Below, one piece after another: positions 8,480 through 16,537 of a stretch of 64,000 nt of DNA. Below the pieces are notes generated by a model. It searched no databases and was not told where the DNA came from. It saw only the letters and a list, made by a program, of their open reading frames with translations. Origin of the DNA: an uncultured SAR116 cluster alpha proteobacterium (GTDB taxonomy: Bacteria; Pseudomonadota; Alphaproteobacteria; Puniceispirillales; Marisalimonadaceae); NCBI GenBank assembly GCA_902619805.1, contig CACNGC010000001.1, positions 62,001 through 126,000 on the forward strand. Direction: 5' to 3'. A program made the position numbers and the translations under genes. The first letter of the stretch is position 1, and the number at the start of each line of letters is the position of its first letter.

Positions 8480-9187
8480 ATGAATTCTAAACTCATTTAT
8501 TATCAAATTTATGAAGCATTAAAAAAAGATGTGGCGGATAACATATACAATTCAGGTGATAAACTACCTTCTGAAAATCATCTTTCAAAAAGATTTGGAG
8601 TAAATAGACACACGATTAGAAGAGCTTTGCAAATATTAAAAAATGAAGGAATTTTGTTTTCTAAAAGAGGTTCTGGTGTAATAGTTCAAGCTTCTAAGTT
8701 AAACTATAAACTTGGAAAAAGAGTAAGATTTTCACAGAATATTACTCATGAAAACAATATTCCTAAAACAACAATTATTAGATCAGAGTATAGAAAAGCA
8801 TCAAAGATAGAAGCTGATAATTTAAAAATAAATTCAAAAGATGGGATTCTTTTAATAGAAACAACTGGTAAAATTAATAATATTCCAACTATTATAACTA
8901 AAAGAATAATTCCAAATAAAAGGTTTCCCAGTTTTCTAGAAATATTTCAAAAAGAATTATCTGTCACACACACACTAAAGTTATTGGGTGTAAATGATTT
9001 TGTTAGGTCAAACACTAATATAATCGCAGAGCAAGCTGATAGTATTCAAGCAAATTTACTTGATTGTAAAATTAATAGCCCACTTCTTAAAACAACATAT
9101 GTGAATCAAGATTTAAATTGTATCCCAATAGAGTTCAGTCAGACATGGTTTGTTGGCGAAAGAATTCAATTAACATTAGAAGATTAA
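8480..9187 (+). CDS. phnF: GntR/HutC-family regulator PhnF
   Basis: 235 residues. An N-terminal winged helix-turn-helix of the GntR type (about residues 1-70; KLPSENHLSKRFGVNRHTIRRALQILKNEGILFSKRGSG) is followed by a UTRA ligand-binding domain (about 85-232). Family members next to C-P lyase genes are called PhnF and act as repressors that sense a phosphonate-pathway or phosphate-related ligand. It is transcribed divergently from phnG and is followed 51 bases later by a second phnM-type gene on the same strand, so it likely controls both directions through the 87-base intergenic region. Confidence 0.85.
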   Translation: MNSKLIYYQIYEALKKDVADNIYNSGDKLPSENHLSKRFGVNRHTIRRALQILKNEGILFSKRGSGVIVQASKLNYKLGKRVRFSQNITHENNIPKTTIIRSEYRKASKIEADNLKINSKDGILLIETTGKINNIPTIITKRIIPNKRFPSFLEIFQKELSVTHTLKLLGVNDFVRSNTNIIAEQADSIQANLLDCKINSPLLKTTYVNQDLNCIPIEFSQTWFVGERIQLTLED

Positions 9188-9238
9188 ACTTTTGATATTT
9201 GTAATATAAAATTAATAAAATTAAGATAACTAAAATAT

Positions 9239-10453
9239 ATGAATCAAATACAATCAAATCAATTTTCAGGATATATTTTACAGGGCAGTAAATTTTTGCA
9301 TCATAATAAAATGCAATCGGGAACCATAACTATTGAAGATAAATTTTTAACTTCAATTGAAGTTAATAAAACTAATCAATACCCAAAAAAAAATTATCCA
9401 GTTATAGATTTGACGGGTTTTTGGGTATTACCTGGAATAATAGACTTACATGGAGATGGATTTGAAAGGCAGTTATTTCCAAGGCCAGGCGTAAGTTTTG
9501 ATATGAATGATACTCTTAAAATTGTTGACAAAGAACTTTCCATTAATGGCATTACTACAGCTTACCTAGCATGTAGCTATAGCTGGGAAGGTAGAATAAG
9601 AAGCCCTGAGTACGCTAAAATATTTTTAGAAAATCTCAATAAATACAGACCTTCTATGATAACGAATATAAATGTTCAGGTAAGATACGAAACTCATCTT
9701 GTAGAAAAAGTTCAAGAACTTATTGATTTAATTACAGAATACAAACTTAATTATGTGGTATTCAACAACCATATACCTGATGCCATAGAAAAAATTCAAA
9801 ACAAACCATCAGCATTTGCAACATGGGCTAATAAAATGTCTATGGAAAAAAGCGAACTTGCAAATATTGTGAATTATCGATTAACAAAAGAAAATGAAGT
9901 AAGTGATAGTTTAAAAACATTAAGCAATTTTATGAAATCTAATAATATTAAATTTGGTTCGCATGATGATGAAAGCAAAAAGGATAGAAAATGGTTTAGA
10001 AGTTTTGGTGCTAATATTTGTGAATTTCCAACAAGTATTTTGGCTGCTAAAGAAGCATACTTTAATAATGAAAATGTAATAATGGGTGCGCCTAATTTAG
10101 TTAGAGGTGGTTCACATAATGGAAATGTATCTACATTAGAATTATTAAAACTAGGATACTGTAGTATTCTAGTATCAGATTATTATTATCCATCACTACT
10201 CCAGTCAATTTGGTATTTGCTAGATCATAAGATTTGTTCTATTGAAAATGCATGGGCATTAATATCAGAAAATCCCGCGAAGGCCCTAAATATTGACAAA
10301 AGAGGAACTATAAAAGTAGAAAATTACGCAGATTTAGTAATTATAAACCCAAAAACTAGAGAGATAGAAGCAACAATATGTAATGGAAAGATTGCAAGTG
10401 TTTGTAAAAGCGTTGCTGACAGATTTATTAAATCATCTAATGCAGTATCCTAA
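9239..10453 (+). CDS. Second PhnM-type amidohydrolase
   Basis: 404 residues. It keeps all the main PhnM landmarks, though divergent from the gene at 1501-2643: LPGIIDLHGDGFERQLFPRPGVSF with the HxD metal motif, GSHDDE, EFPTSILAAK, GAPNLVRGGSHNGN and SDYYYPSLL. It extends about 24 residues beyond the other copy. It lies behind phnF on the same strand, away from the main operon. It may act on a different alkyl side chain or a different nucleotide intermediate, or simply raise PhnM dosage under different control; which one cannot be told from sequence. It ends one base short of the oppositely oriented acyltransferase gene. Confidence 0.85.
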   Translation: MNQIQSNQFSGYILQGSKFLHHNKMQSGTITIEDKFLTSIEVNKTNQYPKKNYPVIDLTGFWVLPGIIDLHGDGFERQLFPRPGVSFDMNDTLKIVDKELSINGITTAYLACSYSWEGRIRSPEYAKIFLENLNKYRPSMITNINVQVRYETHLVEKVQELIDLITEYKLNYVVFNNHIPDAIEKIQNKPSAFATWANKMSMEKSELANIVNYRLTKENEVSDSLKTLSNFMKSNNIKFGSHDDESKKDRKWFRSFGANICEFPTSILAAKEAYFNNENVIMGAPNLVRGGSHNGNVSTLELLKLGYCSILVSDYYYPSLLQSIWYLLDHKICSIENAWALISENPAKALNIDKRGTIKVENYADLVIINPKTREIEATICNGKIASVCKSVADRFIKSSNAVS

Positions 10454-10454
10454 T

Positions 10455-11069
10455 CTATATATGTTTTGATATAAAATCCTCAACACATAAAGTTCTAAAG
10501 TCGTTTAAGGAAGATCCTATTTTCTCATGAGACCAATTCCACCATTGAATTTCAGATAATTGAATTGAAACTTTTTCTGAAAATCTTCTTCTTATAATCT
10601 TAGCAGGATTTCCTACTACAATAGTATAACTTTCTACATCTTTGGTAACAACGGAACCAGCTCCAATTATAGCACCATCTCCAACTGTAATGTCAGGTTT
10701 AACAATAGCAGCATGTCCTATCCATGTATCATTGCCAATTATAGTTTTTCTGGAATATCGATTTTTAAAAAAATCTTTGTCATGTTCTTTGTCTTCCCAA
10801 TAGTCAGTTGATCTATATAAAAAATGATGAAGACTTGCTTTTTCCATTGGATGGTCCGTTGGACCAATTCTAACAGAGCTTGCAATATTAGAAAATTTTT
10901 TTATGTCTGTATTGGCTATATCACAAAATCTTGTACAATAAGAATAATCACCGAAATTAGAATTTGAAATAATAGAATATTCACCTATTTCAACAAATGA
11001 ACCAAAATCACTGTCTACAATTTGACAATTTGAGTGAATTAAAGGCTTGTTTTTATTAAGTTTTTTCAT
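10455..11069 (-). CDS. Phosphonate-cluster hexapeptide-repeat acyltransferase
   Basis: 204 residues with left-handed beta-helix hexapeptide repeats from start to end (IVDSDFGSFVEIGEYSIISNSNFGDYSYCTR, then TIIGNDTWIGHAAIVKPDITVGDGAIIGAGSVVTKDV and VGNPAKIIRRRF). This matches the xenobiotic acetyltransferase subgroup known as the phosphonate-metabolism transferase hexapeptide family (TIGR03308). The acceptor is unknown; an aminoalkylphosphonate is possible by analogy with PhnO, but that is inference. It is the last gene behind ugpB on the minus strand, beyond a strong palindromic terminator-like hairpin, so it may be read only by partial read-through. Confidence 0.8.
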   Translation of the reverse strand: MKKLNKNKPLIHSNCQIVDSDFGSFVEIGEYSIISNSNFGDYSYCTRFCDIANTDIKKFSNIASSVRIGPTDHPMEKASLHHFLYRSTDYWEDKEHDKDFFKNRYSRKTIIGNDTWIGHAAIVKPDITVGDGAIIGAGSVVTKDVESYTIVVGNPAKIIRRRFSEKVSIQLSEIQWWNWSHEKIGSSLNDFRTLCVEDFISKHI

Positions 11070-11082
11070 GTTTTTAAAAAAG

Positions 11083-11114
11083 AAGTTAAAATGGTACTAG
11101 TACCATTTTAACTT
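11083..11114 (-). terminator. Perfect 32-base palindrome after ugpB, likely terminator
   Basis: Positions 11083-11114 form a perfect inverted repeat (14-base arms around a CTAG centre). On the minus strand, in the direction of ugpB transcription, it is followed by CTTTTTT, the layout of an intrinsic terminator. It lies seven bases past the ugpB stop and 13 bases before the acyltransferase start. Because the repeat is symmetrical it could also bind a dimeric regulator. Confidence 0.7.
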
Positions 11115-11120
11115 TTAAAG

Positions 11121-12380
11121 TTATCTTGGAAGTAAATCTTTAACTTCCTCATCCATTTGTTGTTGAAGTTCTTTCATATCATTATACTCGTCAGTAACAA
11201 TCCCTTCGATACTGTCGAAAATAACTTGAGTGATAGCAAGACCTTTATCACCAGGATATGCTTGCCAATCGCTCAGCAAGGGAAGTTGTCGAACTGCAGT
11301 CGCTTTATTAGGATTTTCTGAATAAAAGTCTTTCAAAACAATTTCGTTTGCTGCTTGGTTAGGTGGCATATAACCTGTTGTTCTAGCTACATCTGCAGCT
11401 CCCTCGCCTGAAGTAATAAATTTGAGCCACTTCCAAGAAGCATCAATTACTTTAGGATCTTTTGATTGTGATACTAACATTGCAGCATTACCACCAGCAG
11501 GCAAACCTTTTGGGCCTGATTTCACTAATCCAGGATACTCATTGGTTTTGAAGGTAAAATCAGTTTTATTTCTTTCTACAGCCGCCACTGAAGAAGTTGA
11601 CCAAAAAAACATTCCTGAGTTTCCTGAATTAAAAAATGCTTGAGCTTCGCCAGTACCTAAATTAGGCATATTACAGCCTTCAAAAAGCATTTTCATCGTC
11701 TCAAGGGCTTTTAGTCCTTCGGGAGTATTCATCATAAATTTTCCATTTTCCATAAGCGCTTGACCCTGACTCCACATCAGTGCTTGCAAAAACCAATTTC
11801 CAGTTATGTTCCATCCCCAAAACATCGGTTGCTTAACACCTGCGGCAATTAATTTTTTGCAAGCACCCACTACGTCTTCCCAAGTTTTAGGTAGATCATT
11901 TACTGATTTTACTCCTGCTTTCGCCATAACATCCATATTATAATAACCAATTGGCAATGAGATTGAGAAAGGTAATCCATACACTTTATCATTAAATTTT
12001 GATAAATTTAACATGGACGCATGGTAACCATCTTTTTTAAAGTTAGCTTCTTTAGCTATAAATGGCTCTAACGATTTTGCTATTCCCTTTTCGACTAGAA
12101 TAGCCTGTCTGTTCAAACCTTGCATTGTTACATCTGGAAGTTTGTTAGCAACAGCTTCTCTAAGAATTGAGTTTGTACCGTCTTCATAATTTTCATATGG
12201 AGCTCTTATTTTAATCTCAATATCTGGATGAGCTTTGTAAAATTTGGGAAGTATCTTTTCATACGTAATTTCAAAAAGACCAGCATAAGGATAAGCAAAT
12301 TCTACTACAACCTTAGCTTGTGCTACACCTAAAAATATTGTAGTCAAATATATTAGAGTAGCTGAGTAAAAGTTTTTCAT
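11121..12380 (-). CDS. ugpB: Glycerol-3-phosphate-type ABC transporter binding protein
   Basis: 419 residues with a signal peptide (about residues 1-22, ending VAQA). It belongs to the family-1 extracellular solute-binding proteins; the C-terminal half resembles UgpB of E. coli (TTGYMPPNQAANEIV, FYSENPNKATAVRQLPLL). The cargo is probably sn-glycerol 3-phosphate or a glycerophosphodiester given the neighbours, but related proteins bind sugars, so the substrate is inferred. It is the last gene of ugpC-A-E-B and is set off from ugpE by two hairpins and from the next gene by a palindromic terminator, which would let the binding protein be made in excess over the permease. Confidence 0.85.
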   Translation of the reverse strand: MKNFYSATLIYLTTIFLGVAQAKVVVEFAYPYAGLFEITYEKILPKFYKAHPDIEIKIRAPYENYEDGTNSILREAVANKLPDVTMQGLNRQAILVEKGIAKSLEPFIAKEANFKKDGYHASMLNLSKFNDKVYGLPFSISLPIGYYNMDVMAKAGVKSVNDLPKTWEDVVGACKKLIAAGVKQPMFWGWNITGNWFLQALMWSQGQALMENGKFMMNTPEGLKALETMKMLFEGCNMPNLGTGEAQAFFNSGNSGMFFWSTSSVAAVERNKTDFTFKTNEYPGLVKSGPKGLPAGGNAAMLVSQSKDPKVIDASWKWLKFITSGEGAADVARTTGYMPPNQAANEIVLKDFYSENPNKATAVRQLPLLSDWQAYPGDKGLAITQVIFDSIEGIVTDEYNDMKELQQQMDEEVKDLLPR

Positions 12381-12399
12381 TATTTTTTCTCCTATTCGA

Positions 12400-12430
12400 G
12401 GGGTTCTATGACCTTAAAACTTAGAACCCC
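12400..12430 (-). other. Stable hairpin just upstream of ugpB
   Basis: GGGGTTCTA (12400-12408) pairs with TAGAACCCC (12422-12430) around a 13-base loop. It lies in the ugpE-ugpB gap, in the leader of ugpB, about 20 bases ahead of the start codon. No U tract follows on the minus strand, so mRNA stabilisation or translation control fits better than termination. Confidence 0.55.
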
Positions 12431-12437
12431 GTTTTAT

Positions 12438-12459
12438 CATTTAGCTTGATTGCTAAATG
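12438..12459 (-). other. Hairpin just after ugpE
   Basis: CATTTAGC (12438-12445) pairs perfectly with GCTAAATG (12452-12459) around a six-base loop. It sits 12 bases past the ugpE stop on the minus strand. The following bases (ATAAAAC) are not a strong U tract. A 3'-end stabiliser or weak attenuator is possible. Confidence 0.5.
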
Positions 12460-12470
12460 AATTCTTTTAA

Positions 12471-13460
12471 TTATTTCATTCCAGAAAAAGTAATTCCTTC
12501 AATAAATCTTTTTTGAGCGATAAGAAACGCAACTATAAGTGGTGTGACAATAGTAACAGCTACTGCCATCATGGGTCCGTGCAAATCACCTTCAGTATCT
12601 TGTTTAAAAACTCTCATTCCAAGAGGAGGAGTAAATAAGTCAGGATCACCAGTTATAACTACTCTTGGCCAAAAATAATCATTCCAATGAGCGACCACAG
12701 AAAAAATTGCAAAAGCTAACAATGCTGGTACGGCAGTAGGAAGCATGACTCTCCATATTATAGAAAACTCACTCATCCCATCCATTCTTCCGGCATCAAT
12801 ATAATCATCAGGTACGGTCATAAAAAATTGTCTCATAAGAAAAATTCCAAAAACAGATATAGTCCAAGGTATAATTAATGCTGCATAAGAATTTGTTAAA
12901 CCTAATTTTGCAAGCATAATGTATAAAGGCAATGCAACAGCATGAATAGGAATTAGTAGACATAGTAAAACTAATGTGAAAATAAATTCTCTTCCTACGA
13001 ATCTTAATTTTGCGAGGGCATAAGCTGCTGGTAAAGCAACAACAACTTGTAATAAAAATATTGAAGCTGTTACTATTACTCCATTTAATAAATATCTCAG
13101 CAATGGTGCTTTTGTAAAAGCTTGGGTGTAATTCATATATGCAGGTTTTTTTAGACAATTTTCTGTTACATCTTTTAAAAGAATATTGTAGACTTCTCTT
13201 TCGGTTTTACCTGGCATTTTAAGCATTAAAGAATTAACTTCTTCCTTCTCAGGTGTATTAGATTTAAAGCAAAATTGATCAACAATTTTTTCCTGTGTTC
13301 CTAAAAAACCTGCTTTTTCTCCTTTAGAATTTTTCCCAGTTTCTATCTCTCCTTGTGACTGAAAAGAATAGCTCATCATGCTGTAAAAGGGGAGGATTAC
13401 AATAATTGCTCCCAATACTAGTAAAAAATGTTTTATTGGTTGACCAATGTCATAGTTCAT
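12471..13460 (-). CDS. ugpE: Glycerol-3-phosphate-type ABC permease UgpE, with loop insertion
   Basis: 329 residues, longer than UgpE of E. coli (281). Six membrane segments and the permease EAA loop (EFSIIWRVMLPTAVPALLAFAIF, with DAGRMDGMS just before) are visible. The extra length lies in the first periplasmic loop, roughly residues 40-105, a charged segment with two cysteines (C64, C102) that could form a disulfide. The start overlaps the ugpA end as ATGA. It works as a heterodimer with UgpA, energised by UgpC. The insertion is matched by a cysteine-bearing insertion in UgpA. Confidence 0.88.
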   Translation of the reverse strand: MNYDIGQPIKHFLLVLGAIIVILPFYSMMSYSFQSQGEIETGKNSKGEKAGFLGTQEKIVDQFCFKSNTPEKEEVNSLMLKMPGKTEREVYNILLKDVTENCLKKPAYMNYTQAFTKAPLLRYLLNGVIVTASIFLLQVVVALPAAYALAKLRFVGREFIFTLVLLCLLIPIHAVALPLYIMLAKLGLTNSYAALIIPWTISVFGIFLMRQFFMTVPDDYIDAGRMDGMSEFSIIWRVMLPTAVPALLAFAIFSVVAHWNDYFWPRVVITGDPDLFTPPLGMRVFKQDTEGDLHGPMMAVAVTIVTPLIVAFLIAQKRFIEGITFSGMK

Positions 13461-14419
13461 GAGTAGTGTACCTTTCTTTCAACTAGAAAACGTTGAATTA
13501 AGGTAATAGACAAAACTAAAATTAAAAATATAACAGAAATAGCTGCTCCAACTCCAATAAGGTTTTGTTTAATCCCTTTTTCAAAAATTGCAAACATCAT
13601 CACATATGCTGATTTGGAGGGTCCTGCGCTTCCAAATCCATAAAAAGCTTCAACTATATCAAACACCTGAAAAGCTTTTATGAACGATATAGTCACAACA
13701 AAAACTGTTGTAGGCCCCAAAGCAGGCCATGTTACTAACTTAAATCTTTCCCATCCAGATTTTGCTCCATCCATTTCAGCTGCCATATAAAGTTCTCTTG
13801 AAACACTGGTTAAACCTGCCAAATAAAGAACCATATTAAAACCAAATCCCTGCCAAACGCCAACAAAGCAAACTACCCAAATCGCATATTTTTTATCTCC
13901 TAACCAGTTAGGCATGTTGCCGTTACATATAGAGCCATACCAACTTTCTGAGGCTTCCTGTCCAACAAAGGATAGGGTAAATAAATTGTATATATAATCA
14001 ATTTCACATCCGGAAGAGAGCAATCTATTTATTGAGCCTGCAGTAGGATGAAGCATAACTTGCCAAACTATTGCCATTGCCATCAAAGTTGCCATAACAG
14101 GTAAAAAATAGATTGTTTTATATATTTCGCTAAATCTTGTTATTGAATTAATTAATAGAGCAGCACCTAAGCCTAGTCCAACAGTAAGAGGCACAACAAC
14201 AATTACATATCTAAGCGTTGCTCCCCACATTTTTTCATATGATGATCTAGTAAAAATTTTGAAATAATTTTCAAAACCCACAAATTCAAAAGTTTTGTTG
14301 CCTAGTGAATAATCTGTGAAGCTTAAGAAAATTGCGATAGCAATTGGGATTCCAAATATTAGTAACATTAAAACTAATGCAGGAGATACAAACCAATAAT
14401 GTGCTATTCGTGAATTCAT
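13457..14419 (-). CDS. ugpA: Glycerol-3-phosphate-type ABC permease UgpA, with loop insertion
   Basis: 320 residues. N-terminal FVSPALVLMLLIFGIPIAIAIFLSF and the EAA motif MAAEMDGAKSGWERFKLVTWPALGP mark it as the UgpA/MalF-type permease. Between membrane helices, around residues 136-170, a segment with two cysteines (C138, C165) replaces the short loop usual in the family. Its ATG shares a base with the ugpC stop (TAATG), and ugpE follows with an ATGA overlap, so the three genes are translationally coupled. Substrate follows the operon call (glycerol 3-phosphate or glycerophosphodiester) and is inferred. Confidence 0.88.
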   Translation of the reverse strand: MNSRIAHYWFVSPALVLMLLIFGIPIAIAIFLSFTDYSLGNKTFEFVGFENYFKIFTRSSYEKMWGATLRYVIVVVPLTVGLGLGAALLINSITRFSEIYKTIYFLPVMATLMAMAIVWQVMLHPTAGSINRLLSSGCEIDYIYNLFTLSFVGQEASESWYGSICNGNMPNWLGDKKYAIWVVCFVGVWQGFGFNMVLYLAGLTSVSRELYMAAEMDGAKSGWERFKLVTWPALGPTTVFVVTISFIKAFQVFDIVEAFYGFGSAGPSKSAYVMMFAIFEKGIKQNLIGVGAAISVIFLILVLSITLIQRFLVERKVHYS

Positions 14420-15561
14420 TAAGCTATTTTTTTCTGGAAAGTATGATAAGAGGCATTAAATCTGACCCCATCTACATCAAAAAATAGAATCTTTTCTAGA
14501 TTTATAGAAAAATCAATGGAACTATCAACTTTAATATTAGTAAAATCACATTGGGATATTCTTATGATAATTTTATTGCTTAATGATTTAACTTTTAAAT
14601 GTAAAAAATAGTCTGAACCTAGATTCTCAATATGCTTTACTCTTCCATTAAATTGATTAGTTTTTTTATTTAAAATAATATTTTCAGACCTAAAACCAAT
14701 AAAAATTTTAGTATTTTTGATTTTAGTTTTAAAATTTGATTTGAAGTTACCTATTGATAAATAACCTAGTTTATCAGTAGTAGCAGGTAAAATATTAATT
14801 TTTGGAGAACCAATAAACTCTGCGACTTTAATACAATTTGGTTCAGAATAAATTTTGTTTGGTTCATCAAGCTGCAAAATTCTGCCATCCATCATTACTG
14901 CCATTCTGTTAGACATCGTGAGTGCCTCGGCTTGATCATGAGTTACATAGATAAATGTAATCCCTAATTTCTTATGAAGTTCAGACAACTCTGATCGCAT
15001 ATGCACCCTTAAGGCTGCATCTAAATTTGATAATGGCTCGTCCATCAGAAAAGCTATTGGTTTTCTAACCATTGCTCTACCAAGAGCTGCTCTTTGCCTT
15101 TGTCCTCCAGACAATTGTCCAGGTTTTCTATTTAAAAGTTTTTTTAATCTTAAAATTTCGGCTGTTTCTGAAACAAGAATATCCAATTTTTCAAGTTTTT
15201 TTTTGGCAAAATACTTGCCAATTAAAGGGAATCTTTGAAATGACGACAAATCTCTCAATTTTAATGGAGTTAACATATTTTCTTTTACTGTTAAATGAGG
15301 GTAAAGTGCATATGATTGAAAAACCATTGCAAGATTCCTATCGGACGGTCTGACAAAAGTAACATCTTTTTGGTCAATATAAATCTTACCAGAATTGATT
15401 TGTTCTAAACCAGCTATAATTCTTAATAAAGTTGATTTTCCGCAGCCAGACGGACCAACTAGTGTTATGAACTCTTTACTCTTAATTTCTATAGAAATAT
15501 CTTCGATTACACTTGTATTTCCATATGATTTATATATTTCTTTTACTAGAATATTAGACAT
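14419..15561 (-). CDS. ugpC: Glycerol-3-phosphate-type ABC transporter ATPase UgpC
   Basis: 380 residues. ABC ATPase with Walker A GPSGCGKSTLLR, signature QLSGGQRQRAALGRA, Walker B AFLMDEPLSNLDA and the H-loop THDQAEA, followed by a C-terminal TOBE/MOI-type regulatory domain (about 240-380). UgpC/MalK-type. First gene of the ugpCAEB operon; the 136-base gap upstream is AT-rich and is where a promoter would lie, though I see no clear Pho box there. An insertion in the helical subdomain (SSFQRFPLIGKYFAKKKLEKLD) is a little longer than usual. Confidence 0.9.
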   Translation of the reverse strand: MSNILVKEIYKSYGNTSVIEDISIEIKSKEFITLVGPSGCGKSTLLRIIAGLEQINSGKIYIDQKDVTFVRPSDRNLAMVFQSYALYPHLTVKENMLTPLKLRDLSSFQRFPLIGKYFAKKKLEKLDILVSETAEILRLKKLLNRKPGQLSGGQRQRAALGRAMVRKPIAFLMDEPLSNLDAALRVHMRSELSELHKKLGITFIYVTHDQAEALTMSNRMAVMMDGRILQLDEPNKIYSEPNCIKVAEFIGSPKINILPATTDKLGYLSIGNFKSNFKTKIKNTKIFIGFRSENIILNKKTNQFNGRVKHIENLGSDYFLHLKVKSLSNKIIIRISQCDFTNIKVDSSIDFSINLEKILFFDVDGVRFNASYHTFQKKIA

Positions 15562-15697
15562 GAATTTCTCGCATTCACATTAGCCTATATAATTATTTCA
15601 AATTTTTTACAAAATCACATAAATTAGTATTTTTTTTTTTATAAATTATACATTTTTTCAAATAAAAAATTTATTTATAAAAACAATAACTTAATCC

Positions 15698-16522
15698 TTA
15701 CCTTTTCATTGTTCCCTTGTCCCAAGAAGCGTAGTCAGGCGAACCTTCAACAATAATGTCTCCTTTGTATCCAAATTCTACCATATGTACTGTAACACTG
15801 GGTTCGTTATATATAATCACTGAATATGATTCGGGTAAATATGAAGCAGATAAAAGGTATTTTTCAGAAAAGTTTGGATATCCAGCATGATTAGTTCCTC
15901 TCGGAGCACTAATTGGGATCCCACAAAATGAACCAGATAATGGCATATGACAATGACCAAAAAATATGTGTTTAACTTTTTCTTTATATTTTCTTAAAAC
16001 TTGTTCTAAATATGTTGTGTCTAATAACATTATTTTGTCTGTCGGAATAATATAAGTAGGTATTGGGTTATGATGCATAAAAATGAAACATTGATTTTCT
16101 AAATTACTTAAAGTTTTATCAAGCCAATCAGCTCTTTTTTTACAAAAAAAACCTGCATGAGTTTCTGGACCCCAGGTATCTAGAAAAATTCCATTGGCCT
16201 CAGAAAAACTTTTATGGTATTGAACAAATCCTTCATCGTTGACAAAATTTGGAAAAATTTTTGAAAAAATTTCTCTATCATCGTGATTACCAATACAAAG
16301 GTAAGTTGGAACTGATAACTTAGATATTTTTTCTTTCAAAAATTCATAATCTGCTTTTTCTCCCCAGTCAGATAAATCTCCTGAGATTATTATTGCTTCA
16401 ATATCGTTATGATTTTTGAATGCATCATTCAATGCAAGTTCGAAATTTAAAATTGGATCACGTCCTATAATTGTTTTACCTGGACTAGTTAAATGGATAT
16501 CTGTTAATTGTAATATTTTCAA
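15698..16522 (-). CDS. Class III metallophosphoesterase, GpdQ/CpdA-like
   Basis: 274 residues, the same length as the glycerophosphodiesterase GpdQ of Enterobacter. All metal ligands are present: TDIHLTS, SGDLSDWG, GNHDD, MHHNP and GHCHMP. The family hydrolyses glycerophosphodiesters or cyclic nucleotides with a two-metal centre. No signal peptide, so cytoplasmic. The start is TTG, supported by AGGAG six bases upstream. It sits between the PHP gene and the ugp importer; the natural reading is that it splits imported glycerophosphodiesters into glycerol 3-phosphate and an alcohol, taking the role of UgpQ, which is absent. cAMP hydrolysis is the main alternative. Confidence 0.8.
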   Translation of the reverse strand: MKILQLTDIHLTSPGKTIIGRDPILNFELALNDAFKNHNDIEAIIISGDLSDWGEKADYEFLKEKISKLSVPTYLCIGNHDDREIFSKIFPNFVNDEGFVQYHKSFSEANGIFLDTWGPETHAGFFCKKRADWLDKTLSNLENQCFIFMHHNPIPTYIIPTDKIMLLDTTYLEQVLRKYKEKVKHIFFGHCHMPLSGSFCGIPISAPRGTNHAGYPNFSEKYLLSASYLPESYSVIIYNEPSVTVHMVEFGYKGDIIVEGSPDYASWDKGTMKR

Positions 16523-16537
16523 TCTCTTCTCCTGTTA

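Noticed and set aside
12808-13158. 116-codon open frame overlapping ugpE on the same strand
   Set aside because: It lies wholly inside ugpE in another frame, with a composition typical of a shadow of hydrophobic coding sequence.
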